Below are positions 10,203-20,090 of a stretch of 64,000 nt of DNA, piece by piece; positions within the stretch are counted from its first letter, which is position 1, and each line of letters starts with the position of its first letter. The notes beneath the pieces were generated by a model. It was given only the letters and a program-made list of their open reading frames with translations. It was not told the origin of the DNA and made no database searches. The DNA comes from Clostridium beijerinckii HUN142. Lineage in GTDB: Bacteria > Bacillota > Clostridia > Clostridiales > Clostridiaceae. The stretch covers positions 62,001 through 126,000 of the forward strand of contig NZ_JHXK01000013.1 of assembly GCF_000621745.1 (NCBI RefSeq), in the 5' to 3' direction. The position numbers were made by a program, and so were the translations under genes.

Positions 10203-11078
10203 ATGCGTAAATTCTGGGAAAGTATATATTGTCCAAATTATATTAGCGGATATAACCCATTTATACTTAAGGGTATGAACAAAGCAATAGAGAGATTAGC
10301 TTTGGCTGTGAATAATAGACAAAAGATAGTTGTTTATGGTACATATAATGTCGATGGGATTTGTGCAGTTTCATCGTTAATTCTTGTTTTAAGATATTTA
10401 AATGCTGATGTAGAATATTTAATATATGATAGGCAGGAAAGTGATGCTAGAATAAATTCGGTAGATATAAAAAATAACGTAGATTTTTTAGGAGCTGAAC
10501 TACTAATAACTTTAGGTGTAGGATTAAAATCTCAAGAAGAAGTTGAACTATGCAAAAAACTAGGTATTGATTTAATTGTGCTTGAAAATGAAGAAAGTGA
10601 TTTTGTCAATGACTACATTTACATAAATCCTAACCAGAAAGGTTGTCAATATAGATATAAAAACTTATCGACAAGTGGATTGACTTTTAAACTTATGCAA
10701 GCTATTGCCATATATTATAATATGAAAAGTATAAATAAATATTTAGATTTAATACTGATAGGAATTCAGTGGGCAAAGGTCCCGTTAAAAGGAGAAAATG
10801 GGGTACTAATCAAAGAAGGTAATAAGTTCCTAATGAATACTAATAATAATGGATTAAGATCAATAATAGAATTTAACAGTTTAGAAGAGTTTAACAATGA
10901 TGGTATAAATAATATAATAGAATTTATAATTCCTCCTATAGGTGCGGTAGGGGTTATGGATAATGCTAGAATCGTTTTAGAGCTCTTAACCACAAATGAT
11001 AAGGATAGAGCAGATCAAATTGTTAAATATTTATATAGACTTAAGACAAATAGTTCCATAAAATATATGGAGAGTTAA
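10203..11078 (+). CDS. Degenerate, truncated RecJ/DHH-family protein lacking catalytic residues
   Basis: The 291 residues align by eye along the DHH core of RecJ: the NPNQKGCQYRYKNL and TSGLTFKLMQA blocks and a VPLKGENGVLIKEG block are recognisable. The metal-binding motifs are all changed. Motif I DYDVDG is TYNVDG (residues 47-52); the Asp of motif II (TVDCG) is Leu 104; DHH itself is ENE (128-130); the Asp of the AD-IVPL motif is gone. The protein stops where the DHHA1 domain of a full RecJ (over 550 residues) would begin. It occupies the secF-recJ-apt-rel position usual for clostridial recJ and has a proper GGAGG site and no internal stops, so it is probably expressed. A non-catalytic nucleic-acid or protein-binding role is inferred. 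Confidence 0.8.
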   Translation: MRKFWESIYCPNYISGYNPFILKGMNKAIERLALAVNNRQKIVVYGTYNVDGICAVSSLILVLRYLNADVEYLIYDRQESDARINSVDIKNNVDFLGAELLITLGVGLKSQEEVELCKKLGIDLIVLENEESDFVNDYIYINPNQKGCQYRYKNLSTSGLTFKLMQAIAIYYNMKSINKYLDLILIGIQWAKVPLKGENGVLIKEGNKFLMNTNNNGLRSIIEFNSLEEFNNDGINNIIEFIIPPIGAVGVMDNARIVLELLTTNDKDRADQIVKYLYRLKTNSSIKYMES

Positions 11079-11168
11079 TTAAATAGTAAAGCAATATTTA
11101 TTAATTATTAGTTGTTTAATATTAAATCATAAGTGATATGTTAAATTAAATTCTATGGAGGAGTTAAA

Positions 11169-11687
11169 ATGGATTTAAAAGAAAAAATAAGGGTAATCGA
11201 AAATTTTCCTAAAGAAGGAATTAGTTTTAAAGACATAACAACATTAATTTCTGATGGGGAGGCTTTAAGGGAAACTATTAATAGAATAGTTAAACATTTA
11301 GAGGATAAGAAAATTGATTTAATTGTTGGACCTGAAGCAAGAGGTTTTATTTTTGGAGTTCCGGTAGCGTGTGCTTTAGGAGTAGGATTTATTCCAGTAA
11401 GAAAGCCAGGAAAGTTACCAGGAGAAACTATATCAATCAATTATGGATTAGAATATGGGGAAGATCAGCTTCAACTCCACAAAGATGCGATTAAACCTGG
11501 ACAAAGAGTTGCTGTTGTAGATGACTTATTAGCGACAGGTGGTACTGTGGAAGGCGTTGCTAAATTGATAGAACAAGCAGGTGGAATAGTTGCTTCGCTT
11601 GATTTCGTAATAGAACTAACAGAACTAAAAGGGAAAGATAAATTAGAAGGATACGATGTACTATCATTAGTTAAATACGACATCTAA
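11169..11687 (+). CDS. apt: Adenine phosphoribosyltransferase
   Basis: Apt converts adenine and PRPP to AMP. The 172 residues are full length, with [12 protein letters not shown] near the start, the EARGFIFG segment, and the PRPP-binding motif [13 protein letters not shown] at about residues 117-129. The ATG follows GGAGG. It sits between the RecJ relative and rel, the standard clostridial neighbourhood. Confidence 0.97.
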   Translation: MDLKEKIRVIENFPKEGISFKDITTLISDGEALRETINRIVKHLEDKKIDLIVGPEARGFIFGVPVACALGVGFIPVRKPGKLPGETISINYGLEYGEDQLQLHKDAIKPGQRVAVVDDLLATGGTVEGVAKLIEQAGGIVASLDFVIELTELKGKDKLEGYDVLSLVKYDI

Positions 11688-11805
11688 ATTGTGGTTTTTG
11701 GTATTTTAAGAGTTGTTTCTGGACATTATAATTGGTAAGGATTCCATTTCTTTTAAATGTATTGTTGAAAATAATTCTAAAATAATATATAATTATTAAA
11801 AAGTT

Positions 11806-11827
11806 AGGCTGGTTATTAAACCAGCCT
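11806..11827. terminator. Hairpin in the apt-rel spacer
   Basis: AGGCTGGTT and AACCAGCCT form a perfect 9-bp stem with a 4-nt loop. On the plus strand only CCTTTG follows; on the minus strand a run of five T follows, so the direction is unclear. The rest of the 345-nt spacer (11688-12032) is AT-rich, with no other feature I can support. Confidence 0.5.
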
Positions 11828-12032
11828 TTGAATTTAGGTATATTCAAAAAAGCGGAGCGGAGTTCAGTATATTTTACTAATTTGACTATATTATGATCTG
11901 ATAAATTGACTAGCAATAAAAAATCAGTATTTACTAAATTTTCTGCCTAAAAATTGTACTGTAATTTCTAATCTGTAATTTTTGTTTAGACACTTATTTT
12001 AAATGAATTAATATAGAAGGAGCGTAATCCTT

Positions 12033-14249
12033 ATGATTGATAAATTACTGGAAAAGATTGATAAGAATTGTAATAATGTTGATGTTGAAATGGTAAAAAA
12101 AGCATACGATTTTGCTGAAAAAGCTCATAAGGACCAAAAAAGAGAATCAGGTGAACCATATATTATTCATCCAATAGCAGTGGCCGAAATTCTAGCAGAG
12201 TTAGGCATGGATACAAATACTATTGTAGCTGGGTTATTGCATGATGTAATAGAAGATACAGAATTTTCTTATGATGAAACAGTTGGCCTTTTTAATGCAG
12301 AAATTGCTAATCTTGTAGAAGGTGTTACAAAGCTTACTAAGCTTGGCGAAATGGAGTATAAAACTAAAGAAGAGCAACAAGCCGATAATGTGAGAAAAAT
12401 GTTACTTGCTATGGCCAAGGATATAAGAGTAATAATAATTAAATTGGCAGATAGATTACATAATATGAGAACTCTCAAATTTATGCCAGCTAAAAAACAA
12501 AAAAATAAGGCTAAAGAGACCTTGGATATTTATGCGCCTTTAGCACATAGGCTGGGTATGTCTAAAATTAAATGGGAATTAGAAGATTTATGCTTTAGAT
12601 ATTTGCATGAAAAAGAATATTATGAATTAGTAGATAATATTGCAGAAAAGAGAGTAGAAAGAGAAACTTACATAAAAGACATAGTAGATGATTTAAAACA
12701 AAAGCTTGAAACGTCGGGAATTGAATCGGATATTGATGGAAGACCAAAACATTTTTATAGCATTTATAAAAAGATGGTTAGCAAGAATAAAAGCATAGAA
12801 CAAATTTTTGATTTAACGGCTATTAGAGTTTTAGTACATTCTGTTAAGGACTGTTATGGAGTACTTGGAATAGTACACACTATATACAGGCCAATTCCAG
12901 GAAGGTTTAAAGATTACATTGCAATGCCTAAACCAAACATGTATCAATCATTGCATACTACGGTAATTGGACCACAAGGCAAAACTTTTGAAATTCAGAT
13001 TAGAACTTTTGAAATGCATAAAACAGCAGAATATGGTATTGCTGCTCACTGGAAATATAAAGAGGGAGATAATGCCAAAGGAGAACAAGATAAGCAAAAA
13101 GATTTTGAAAAGAAGTTGGTATGGCTTAGAGATATGTTGGAATGGCAGAAAGAAACATCGGATGCTGAAGAGTTTATAGAAGGGTTTAAGATAGATCTAT
13201 TTTCTGATGAAGTATTTGTATTCACTCCAAAAGGCGTTGTAATAAATTTATGTAGCAATGCTACACCTATAGACTTTGCATATAGAATACATACTGATGT
13301 TGGAAATAAGTGCGTAGGTGCCAAGGTTAATGGTAAAATAGTTCCTTTAGATTATACTCTTAAGACAGGAGAAATTGTGGAAATTTTAACTTCACCTAAT
13401 GCTAAAGGACCCAACATGGATTGGTTAAATATTGCAAAAAGTAATCAGTCTAAGAGCAAAATAAAACTTTGGTTTAAGAAGGCTAAAAGAGAAGAAAATA
13501 TGCTAAAGGGCAAGGAACTTCTTGAAAAGGAATTAAAGAAACAGTGTGTTAATTATGTTGATATTGCTAAAGGTGAATTTTATGAAAAATTAGTGAAGAG
13601 ATATAACATTCATTCTATGGATGATTTATATGCTTTAATTGGTATTGGAGGATTTTCTGTATCTACTCTTATTGCAAGATTGAAAGAAGACAATGGAATA
13701 GGTGTAGATAAGCTAAACAAGGAAAAAGAAAATAAAGAAATTTTAAATAAAAATATTGAGGAACAAATTGCAAAAACAGCAAGAAAACAAGAACCTAATG
13801 GATATGGAATAACAGTAAAAGGTGAAAGTAATCTTATGGTGAGATTTGCTAAGTGCTGCAGTCCGGTTCCAGGCGATGAAATTTTAGGATATATAACTAA
13901 AGGTAGAGGAGTATCAGTTCATAGAAACGATTGTAGTAATTTGCGAAATCTTATAGATACAGATAAAGATAGAGTAGTAGAAGTTAATTGGGGATCAGCA
14001 CAAGGTACATCTTATTTTGCAGAAATTCAAGTTGTAGCGGATGATAGAGATGGATTGCTAGCAGATATAATGAGTGTTATAACAGAGCTTAAACTACAGT
14101 TAAGTGCTGTAAATGCGAATTTAGCAAAGCAAGGGTCGGCACTAATTAATGTAAAAATAAAAATTACATCTGTCGACAGTCTGAAGGATCTAATGAAGCG
14201 ACTTAAAAGATTAAAAGGTGTAACAGATGTATATAGAGTAAATAGTTAG
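12033..14249 (+). CDS. relA: Bifunctional (p)ppGpp synthetase/hydrolase Rel
   Basis: The protein makes and degrades the alarmone (p)ppGpp in the stringent response. In its 738 residues an HD hydrolase domain comes first (HPIAVAEILAELGMD, then HDVIEDTEF). The synthetase domain carries DLTAIRVLV and the P-loop-like YQSLHTTVIGP. A TGS domain begins around residue 390 (VFVFTPKGVVINL), followed by the conserved FAKCCSPVPGDEILGY region and a C-terminal ACT domain. Both catalytic halves look intact. It is followed 31 nt later by dtd, as in most Firmicutes. Confidence 0.97.
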   Translation: MIDKLLEKIDKNCNNVDVEMVKKAYDFAEKAHKDQKRESGEPYIIHPIAVAEILAELGMDTNTIVAGLLHDVIEDTEFSYDETVGLFNAEIANLVEGVTKLTKLGEMEYKTKEEQQADNVRKMLLAMAKDIRVIIIKLADRLHNMRTLKFMPAKKQKNKAKETLDIYAPLAHRLGMSKIKWELEDLCFRYLHEKEYYELVDNIAEKRVERETYIKDIVDDLKQKLETSGIESDIDGRPKHFYSIYKKMVSKNKSIEQIFDLTAIRVLVHSVKDCYGVLGIVHTIYRPIPGRFKDYIAMPKPNMYQSLHTTVIGPQGKTFEIQIRTFEMHKTAEYGIAAHWKYKEGDNAKGEQDKQKDFEKKLVWLRDMLEWQKETSDAEEFIEGFKIDLFSDEVFVFTPKGVVINLCSNATPIDFAYRIHTDVGNKCVGAKVNGKIVPLDYTLKTGEIVEILTSPNAKGPNMDWLNIAKSNQSKSKIKLWFKKAKREENMLKGKELLEKELKKQCVNYVDIAKGEFYEKLVKRYNIHSMDDLYALIGIGGFSVSTLIARLKEDNGIGVDKLNKEKENKEILNKNIEEQIAKTARKQEPNGYGITVKGESNLMVRFAKCCSPVPGDEILGYITKGRGVSVHRNDCSNLRNLIDTDKDRVVEVNWGSAQGTSYFAEIQVVADDRDGLLADIMSVITELKLQLSAVNANLAKQGSALINVKIKITSVDSLKDLMKRLKRLKGVTDVYRVNS

Positions 14250-14280
14250 AATCTTATATATATCAGAAAGGTGAGATAAC

Positions 14281-14730
14281 ATGAGAGCAGTTGTACAAAG
14301 AGTGAGCTCATCTAGCGTTTGTGTTGATGGAGATATAATTGGTGAAATAGGTGTAGGCTTTAATGTATTAATAGGAATATCTAAGGATGATACTTTTGAA
14401 GACCTAAAATATATAAAAGATAAGATTATCAATTTGAGAGTGTTTCATGATGAAAATGATAAAATGAATTTGTCACTATTGGATATTAAAGGTGAAATAC
14501 TTGTGATATCTCAGTTTACATTGTATGGTGATTGTAGAAAAGGAAGAAGGCCAAATTTCATGGACGCACAAGGTGGAGAAGAGGCTAAAAAGCTATATGA
14601 AGAATTCTTAGATCTTCTTAAGACATCAAACTTAAAAGTTGAATGTGGAGAATTTGGAGCAGACATGAAGGTTAAAATTAATAATGATGGGCCTGTTACC
14701 ATATTATTAGATAGTAAGAGAAATTTTTAG
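14281..14730 (+). CDS. dtd: D-aminoacyl-tRNA deacylase
   Basis: Dtd removes D-amino acids (and glycine from tRNA-Ala) from tRNA. The 149 residues start MRAVVQRVSSSSV and contain SQFTLYGDCRKGRRPNF, with the catalytic Thr region, and NNDGPVTILLDS, the Gly-cisPro motif. The gene follows rel with a GGTGAG site and is probably co-transcribed with it and with the next gene. Confidence 0.96.
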   Translation: MRAVVQRVSSSSVCVDGDIIGEIGVGFNVLIGISKDDTFEDLKYIKDKIINLRVFHDENDKMNLSLLDIKGEILVISQFTLYGDCRKGRRPNFMDAQGGEEAKKLYEEFLDLLKTSNLKVECGEFGADMKVKINNDGPVTILLDSKRNF

Positions 14731-14742
14731 GAGGAATTCAAA

Positions 14743-15339
14743 TTGATTATAAAAACATTAATAGCGGGAATGTATGAAGAAAATTGTTATTTGATAATGG
14801 ATGAAGGCACCAAGGAACTTGCAATTATAGATCCAGGCGGGCAGCCGAATTTGATAGAAAAAGAGATTAGTAAATTAGATGGAAAACCTAAATTTATTCT
14901 TTTGACACATGGACATATGGATCATGTGGGAGCAGTTATTGAATTAATGAATAAACTCAATATTCCATTTTTTATAAATGAAAATGAAGAACAATATATG
15001 AAAAATGATGAGTTTGTATTTGGTTCACTACCTAAAGCTTCAAAATATTTAAAAGAAGGAGATACAGTATCCTTAGGTAATAATATAATAAAAGTTATAG
15101 AGACAGCTGGGCACACAGCAGGCGGTATATGTTTCCTAGTAAATGATGAACTATTTACAGGAGATACTCTTTTCCAAGGATCTGTTGGAAGAAGTGATTT
15201 TCCAGGAGGGAATGGAGCACAGCTTATAAAAAGCATAAAAGAAAAGCTATTACCTTTGGGCGATAATATTAAAGTTTATCCAGGGCACGGGCCAGCATCT
15301 ACAATAGGATATGAAAAAAGGAATAATCCATTCTTATAA
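14743..15339 (+). CDS. MBL-fold metallo-hydrolase (YqgX/glyoxalase II-like)
   Basis: This 198-residue metallo-beta-lactamase-fold enzyme has the THGHMDHVG zinc motif (about residues 54-62), HTAGG with the next His ligand, FTGDTLFQGSVGR with the bridging Asp, and a final PGHGP His. It resembles the YqgX group, often annotated as hydroxyacylglutathione hydrolase; clostridia lack much glutathione metabolism, so the physiological substrate is open. The start is a TTG at 14743, 8 nt after AGGAGG, and only 12 nt after dtd. Confidence 0.9.
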   Translation: MIIKTLIAGMYEENCYLIMDEGTKELAIIDPGGQPNLIEKEISKLDGKPKFILLTHGHMDHVGAVIELMNKLNIPFFINENEEQYMKNDEFVFGSLPKASKYLKEGDTVSLGNNIIKVIETAGHTAGGICFLVNDELFTGDTLFQGSVGRSDFPGGNGAQLIKSIKEKLLPLGDNIKVYPGHGPASTIGYEKRNNPFL

Positions 15340-15384
15340 AAATAAAAATATGCATGAATTTGCACATTTTTAAGGGGAGAAACG

Positions 15385-16812
15385 ATGGAAGTTAAAGTTA
15401 GTTTAAATGATTTTAAATTTAGATACGAAGTATACCAATTATTTAATGTATATTTCTCAATGAGAGAAATTAAATTTGTGGGTGCAGAAGATGCAGATTA
15501 TATTGTTTATATTGATGAGAAAACCTTAAGGTTTGAATATAATAATTATTATGTAGAAGAATCTTTAGGAGAAGATATTAAAAATTCTCTTAGAAGATTT
15601 CTTTTTCTGTGCTTGAGAAATGTAACTCATGACATTTATCCTTGGGGAATATTAATTGGAATCAGGCCATCTAAAATAGCATTAAAATTGCTTGAAGAAG
15701 GCAATACTGAAGATGAAGTGGTAGAAATATTTAAAGAAAAATACTTGGCTCATGAGGATAAAGCGAGACTTTGTATAGATGTGGCAAAAGCTGAGAAGAA
15801 AATAGTTAATAAGGATAAAAATACTATAGCTATATATATAGGCATGGCATTTTGCCCAACAAAATGTTTATATTGCTCATTCACTTCGAACCCTATAGGT
15901 GTTCATAAAAAGATGGTAACGCCATATATAGAGGCACTTATTAAAGAGATAAAAGGTATGAGTTCATATGTGAAGGAAAGAAAACTTAATATCGAATCAG
16001 TATATTTTGGTGGAGGTACTCCAACATCAGTAAGTGATGAAGAGTTCAACATAATTATGAAAGAAATTTATAATTGTTTTATTAAGGATGATAATATAAA
16101 AGAGTTTACGGTTGAATGCGGAAGACCAGATACGCTGACTAGAAATAAACTTCAGACAATGAAAGACTATGGAGTAGATAGAATAAGTATTAATCCCCAA
16201 ACAATGAATGATAAAACTTTAAATCTAATTGGTAGAACTCATTCTTCAGCAGATATAAAAGAAAAATTTAAAATGGCAAGAGAACTTGGATTTGATGATA
16301 TTAATATGGATATAATAATAGGACTTCCAGGTGAGACTCATGAAGATGTTATTCATACTAAGAATGAGTTAATGAAGCTAAAACCTGATAGCATTACAGT
16401 TCATGGTCTAGCGCTTAAAAGAGGATCTAGGATGTATGAAGAATTTATCTTAAAAAAAGGAATACAAATTACGTCCCAAGATGAAATTATAAAAATGTAT
16501 GAAGAAAGTAGGAATCTGGCAGAAAATTTAGGTATTTCACCATATTATATGTATAGGCAAAAAAATATGGTTGGAAATATGGAGAATTTAGGTTATGCTA
16601 AAGAAGGCAAAGAATGTATATACAATATTCAAATGATTGAGGAAAAACAAACAGTAATTGCACTAGGAGCAGCAGCTGTAAGTAAAGTGATATTTTTAGA
16701 GGAAGATAGACTTGAGAGATTTCCAAACTTAAAGGATCTTCATGAATATGTATCTAGAATTGATGAAATGATTGAGAAAAAGAAAGCGTTGCTTGATACA
16801 TTGTATACATAA
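15385..16812 (+). CDS. hemZ: Coproporphyrinogen dehydrogenase HemZ-type radical SAM protein
   Basis: The 475-residue protein belongs to the HemN/HemZ class of radical SAM enzymes. An N-terminal region of about 150 residues precedes the cluster motif FCPTKCLYCSF (CxxxCxxC), then FGGGTPTS, a SAM-binding VECGRPDTLT, and INPQTMNDKTL. HemZ-type proteins sit next to rel, dtd and hisS in clostridia, as here. Whether it really oxidises coproporphyrinogen in an anaerobe is not certain; the family assignment is firm, the substrate less so. Confidence 0.9.
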   Translation: MEVKVSLNDFKFRYEVYQLFNVYFSMREIKFVGAEDADYIVYIDEKTLRFEYNNYYVEESLGEDIKNSLRRFLFLCLRNVTHDIYPWGILIGIRPSKIALKLLEEGNTEDEVVEIFKEKYLAHEDKARLCIDVAKAEKKIVNKDKNTIAIYIGMAFCPTKCLYCSFTSNPIGVHKKMVTPYIEALIKEIKGMSSYVKERKLNIESVYFGGGTPTSVSDEEFNIIMKEIYNCFIKDDNIKEFTVECGRPDTLTRNKLQTMKDYGVDRISINPQTMNDKTLNLIGRTHSSADIKEKFKMARELGFDDINMDIIIGLPGETHEDVIHTKNELMKLKPDSITVHGLALKRGSRMYEEFILKKGIQITSQDEIIKMYEESRNLAENLGISPYYMYRQKNMVGNMENLGYAKEGKECIYNIQMIEEKQTVIALGAAAVSKVIFLEEDRLERFPNLKDLHEYVSRIDEMIEKKKALLDTLYT

Positions 16813-16871
16813 TTAACTGTAATAAATTAGAATATTGTAAATTTGTTTAGTCAAATAGGAGGAAAAGATCA

Positions 16872-18125
16872 ATGGCGATTGAAATGCAAGCACCAAAAGG
16901 TACCAAGGATATGTTACCTGAAGATGCCTATAAGTGGCATTATATAGAAAGTGCCTTTAGAAAGGTTGCTAAAACATATGGAATTAGAGAAATTAGAACT
17001 CCAATGTTCGAACACACAGAATTATTTTTAAGAAGTGTTGGAGATACAACAGATATAGTTCAGAAAGAAATGTATACTTTCAATGACAAGGGAAATAGAA
17101 GTATAACATTGAAACCAGAAGGAACTGCATCAGCAGTAAGAGCGTTTGTGGAAAACAGATTATTTAACGAAGCTCAGCCAACAAAATTATACTATATTAC
17201 ACCAGCGTTTAGATATGAAAATGTCCAAAAAGGAAGACTTAGACAATTTCATCAATGTGGATTAGAGGTGTTTGGTTCAAATGCAGCTTCAATGGATGCA
17301 GAAGTTATAGCAGTCGCTATGGATACATTAAAGGAATTAGGATTAAAAAGTTTAAGTTTAAATATAAATAATTTAGGCTGCCCAAGTTGTAGACCTAAAT
17401 ATAATGAAGCGCTTAAGAAATTTTTAGCTGATAATTATGATGGACTTTGCGATACTTGTAAAGATAGATTTGAAAAAAATCCTATGAGAATATTGGATTG
17501 CAAAGAGAAGAAATGTCATGAAATTACTAAAAATGCGCCGATAATATTGGACTATGTTTGTGAAGAGTGTAGTACACATTTTAATAAAGTTAAAGAATAT
17601 TTAGATATCTTAGGACTTCCATATACAATAGATCCAGGCATCGTAAGGGGATTAGACTATTACACAAAAACTATATTTGAAATTTTAACTTCTGATTTTA
17701 CTGTATGTGGAGGAGGAAGGTATGATAAGCTTATAGAAGAACTTGGTGGACCAGATATGCCAGCAGTTGGATTTGGTATGGGTGTTGAAAGATTAATTAT
17801 GACTTTAGAAAAAGAAAATATAGAAATACCTAAAGAAAATTTATTTGATTTATATATTGGTGCTAGAGGAGAAGCAGAAAGTAAGTATGCTTTTAAGCTG
17901 GCTAGTGATTTAAGGGCTTTAGGTGTGAAGTGTGAGATAAATCACATGGGTAGAAGCGTGAAAGCTGAAATGAAGTATGCAAACAAATTAGGAGCAGCAT
18001 TTACTACTATTTTAGGTGAAGATGAATTAACAAATAGAAAAGTTAATTTGAAAAGAATGAGCGATGGTGAGATTTTTGAAGTTTCATTAGAAGACTTGAT
18101 GGAAATAGCTAAAATAGTTAAATAA
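16872..18125 (+). CDS. hisS: Histidyl-tRNA synthetase
   Basis: A class II synthetase of 417 residues. Motif 2 lies around [19 protein letters not shown]; the histidine-specific blocks [24 protein letters not shown] and [14 protein letters not shown] are present; the C-terminus is an anticodon-binding domain. The insertion between residues about 170 and 240 holds four cysteine pairs (CPSC, CDTC, a C-x4-C pair and CEEC), which suggests a bound metal; the common HisRS enzymes of other bacteria lack them. aspS follows after 31 nt. No T-box precedes it, as only 60 nt separate it from hemZ. Confidence 0.97.
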   Translation: MAIEMQAPKGTKDMLPEDAYKWHYIESAFRKVAKTYGIREIRTPMFEHTELFLRSVGDTTDIVQKEMYTFNDKGNRSITLKPEGTASAVRAFVENRLFNEAQPTKLYYITPAFRYENVQKGRLRQFHQCGLEVFGSNAASMDAEVIAVAMDTLKELGLKSLSLNINNLGCPSCRPKYNEALKKFLADNYDGLCDTCKDRFEKNPMRILDCKEKKCHEITKNAPIILDYVCEECSTHFNKVKEYLDILGLPYTIDPGIVRGLDYYTKTIFEILTSDFTVCGGGRYDKLIEELGGPDMPAVGFGMGVERLIMTLEKENIEIPKENLFDLYIGARGEAESKYAFKLASDLRALGVKCEINHMGRSVKAEMKYANKLGAAFTTILGEDELTNRKVNLKRMSDGEIFEVSLEDLMEIAKIVK

Positions 18126-18156
18126 GAATAAGTTAAACTAAGGGAGGATTTTAGTA

Positions 18157-19956
18157 ATGGGTGAATCTTTAAATGGATTAAAACGTACAATGATGTGCGG
18201 TGAACCTAGAGAAGAACATGTAGGCAAAAAAATAACATTAATGGGATGGGTTCAAAGAAACAGAAAGCTTGGAGCACTTGAATTTATTGATTTAAGAGAT
18301 AAAACAGGTATAATGCAAGTTGTATTTGGTGAGGAAATTAATGCAGAAGCTTTTGAAAAGGCAAAAGGAGTAAGATCTGAATACTGCTTAGCAGTAACAG
18401 GGGAAGTTGTTAAAAGAGAAAGCGTTAATGAAAATATGCCAACTGGTTTTGTTGAATTAAAATGTGAATCTATAAAGATACTTTCAGAATCAGAAACTCC
18501 ACCAATATATATAAAAGAAGATTTAGACGCTGCAGAAAATATCAGATTAAAATATAGATATTTAGACTTAAGAAGACCTGATATGCACAAAATATTTGAG
18601 ATTAGAAGTAAAACTACAAAGGCTATACGTGATTATTTAGAAGAAAATAACTTCTTAGATGTAGAAACTCCTATTTTATCAAAGAGTTCTCCAGAGGGAG
18701 CTAGAGATTACTTAGTACCTTCAAGAAATTATCCTGGAATGTTTTATGCGCTTCCACAGTCACCACAAATATTTAAGCAGTTATTAATGGTATCTGGATT
18801 TGATAGATATTATCAAATAGCTAAATGCTTTAGAGATGAAGACCTAAGAGCGAATAGACAACCAGAATTTACTCAAGTTGATATGGAATTAAGTTTTGTA
18901 GAACAAGAAGATATAATGGCAGTAAACGAAGGGTTAATTGCTCATGTATTTAAAAAGGTAGCAGGTGTAGATGTTCAGCTTCCAATAAAAAGAATGACAT
19001 TTAAAGATGCTATGGAAAAATACGGATCTGATAAACCAGATTTAAGATTTGGAATGGAAATAACTAATATAACAGAAGATGTTAAGGATTTAGATTTTGT
19101 TGTATTTAAATCAGCAATAGAAGCTGGTGGATCTGTTAGAGCTTTATGTTTAAAAGGTGGAGCAGACCTTGGAAGAAAGCCTTTAGATAAATTAGGAGAG
19201 TTTGTTAAGACTTACAAGGCTAAAGGTCTTGCTTGGATTCAAATTAAAGAAGATGGTGTTAAATCATCAATAGCTAAGTTCTTAACTGATGATGTAACGA
19301 ATTCTATAGTAAAAACTATGAATGCTGAAACTGGAGATGCTATACTTATAGTAGCAGATAAAAATTCAGTGGTATTCCAAAGTTTAGGTGCGTTAAGATT
19401 AGAACTTGCTAAGCAATTTGATTTAATTAAAGATAAGAAGGAATTTAATTTCACATGGATTACTGAATTCCCACTATTTGAATATAGTGAAGAAGAAGAA
19501 AGATACAAAGCTTGTCACCATCCATTTACAGCACCAATGGATGAAGACTTAGAGTTTATTGAATCAGATCCGGGAAATGTACGTTCTAAAGCTTATGATT
19601 TAGTATTAAATGGGGAAGAGCTAGGCGGAGGATCTATAAGAATTCATGATACAGCTCTTCAAGAAAGAATGTTTAGGGCACTTGGACTTACAGAAGAGAC
19701 AGTTCATGAAAGATTTGGATACCTATTACAAGCATTTAAGTTTGGACCACCACCACACGGCGGTTTAGCATTTGGACTCGATAGAATGATAATGTTCTTA
19801 GCAGGAACAGAAAACATAAAGGATGTTATTGCATTCCCTAAAAATCAAAATGCATACTGCTACTTAAGTGAAGCGCCAAATATAGTTGATGAAAAGCAAT
19901 TAACTGAACTTGGCATAGGAATATTATCAAAAGAAGAAAAAAATGATGAAGAATAG
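18157..19956 (+). CDS. aspS: Aspartyl-tRNA synthetase
   Basis: A bacterial-type class II enzyme of 599 residues: an N-terminal OB anticodon-binding domain (GWVQRNRKLGALEFIDLRDKTG region), the catalytic core with YALPQSPQIFKQLLM, motif 2 FRDEDLRANRQPEFTQ, an inserted GAD domain around residues 290-420, and motif 3 GLAFGLDRMIM. Residues alone do not show whether it also charges tRNA-Asn. It is the last gene of the hemZ-hisS-aspS run, closed by a strong terminator. Confidence 0.97.
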   Translation: MGESLNGLKRTMMCGEPREEHVGKKITLMGWVQRNRKLGALEFIDLRDKTGIMQVVFGEEINAEAFEKAKGVRSEYCLAVTGEVVKRESVNENMPTGFVELKCESIKILSESETPPIYIKEDLDAAENIRLKYRYLDLRRPDMHKIFEIRSKTTKAIRDYLEENNFLDVETPILSKSSPEGARDYLVPSRNYPGMFYALPQSPQIFKQLLMVSGFDRYYQIAKCFRDEDLRANRQPEFTQVDMELSFVEQEDIMAVNEGLIAHVFKKVAGVDVQLPIKRMTFKDAMEKYGSDKPDLRFGMEITNITEDVKDLDFVVFKSAIEAGGSVRALCLKGGADLGRKPLDKLGEFVKTYKAKGLAWIQIKEDGVKSSIAKFLTDDVTNSIVKTMNAETGDAILIVADKNSVVFQSLGALRLELAKQFDLIKDKKEFNFTWITEFPLFEYSEEEERYKACHHPFTAPMDEDLEFIESDPGNVRSKAYDLVLNGEELGGGSIRIHDTALQERMFRALGLTEETVHERFGYLLQAFKFGPPPHGGLAFGLDRMIMFLAGTENIKDVIAFPKNQNAYCYLSEAPNIVDEKQLTELGIGILSKEEKNDEE

Positions 19957-19969
19957 AATTAATTAATTA

Positions 19970-20012
19970 TAAAAGACTCTTATACGAATTAAGTATAAGA
20001 GTCTTTATTTTA
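19970..20012. terminator. Strong terminator after aspS
   Basis: AAAGACTCTTATAC pairs perfectly with GTATAAGAGTCTTT around a 7-nt loop, with T-rich sequence on both sides. It could also serve the convergent gene ending at 20091. Confidence 0.9.
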
Positions 20013-20090
20013 GTTTATATTATTATATAGGATTAGTTTAGATAGATTGGACTTTTGATTATATTGTTTGAAGTTATAATTGTTTATTAG

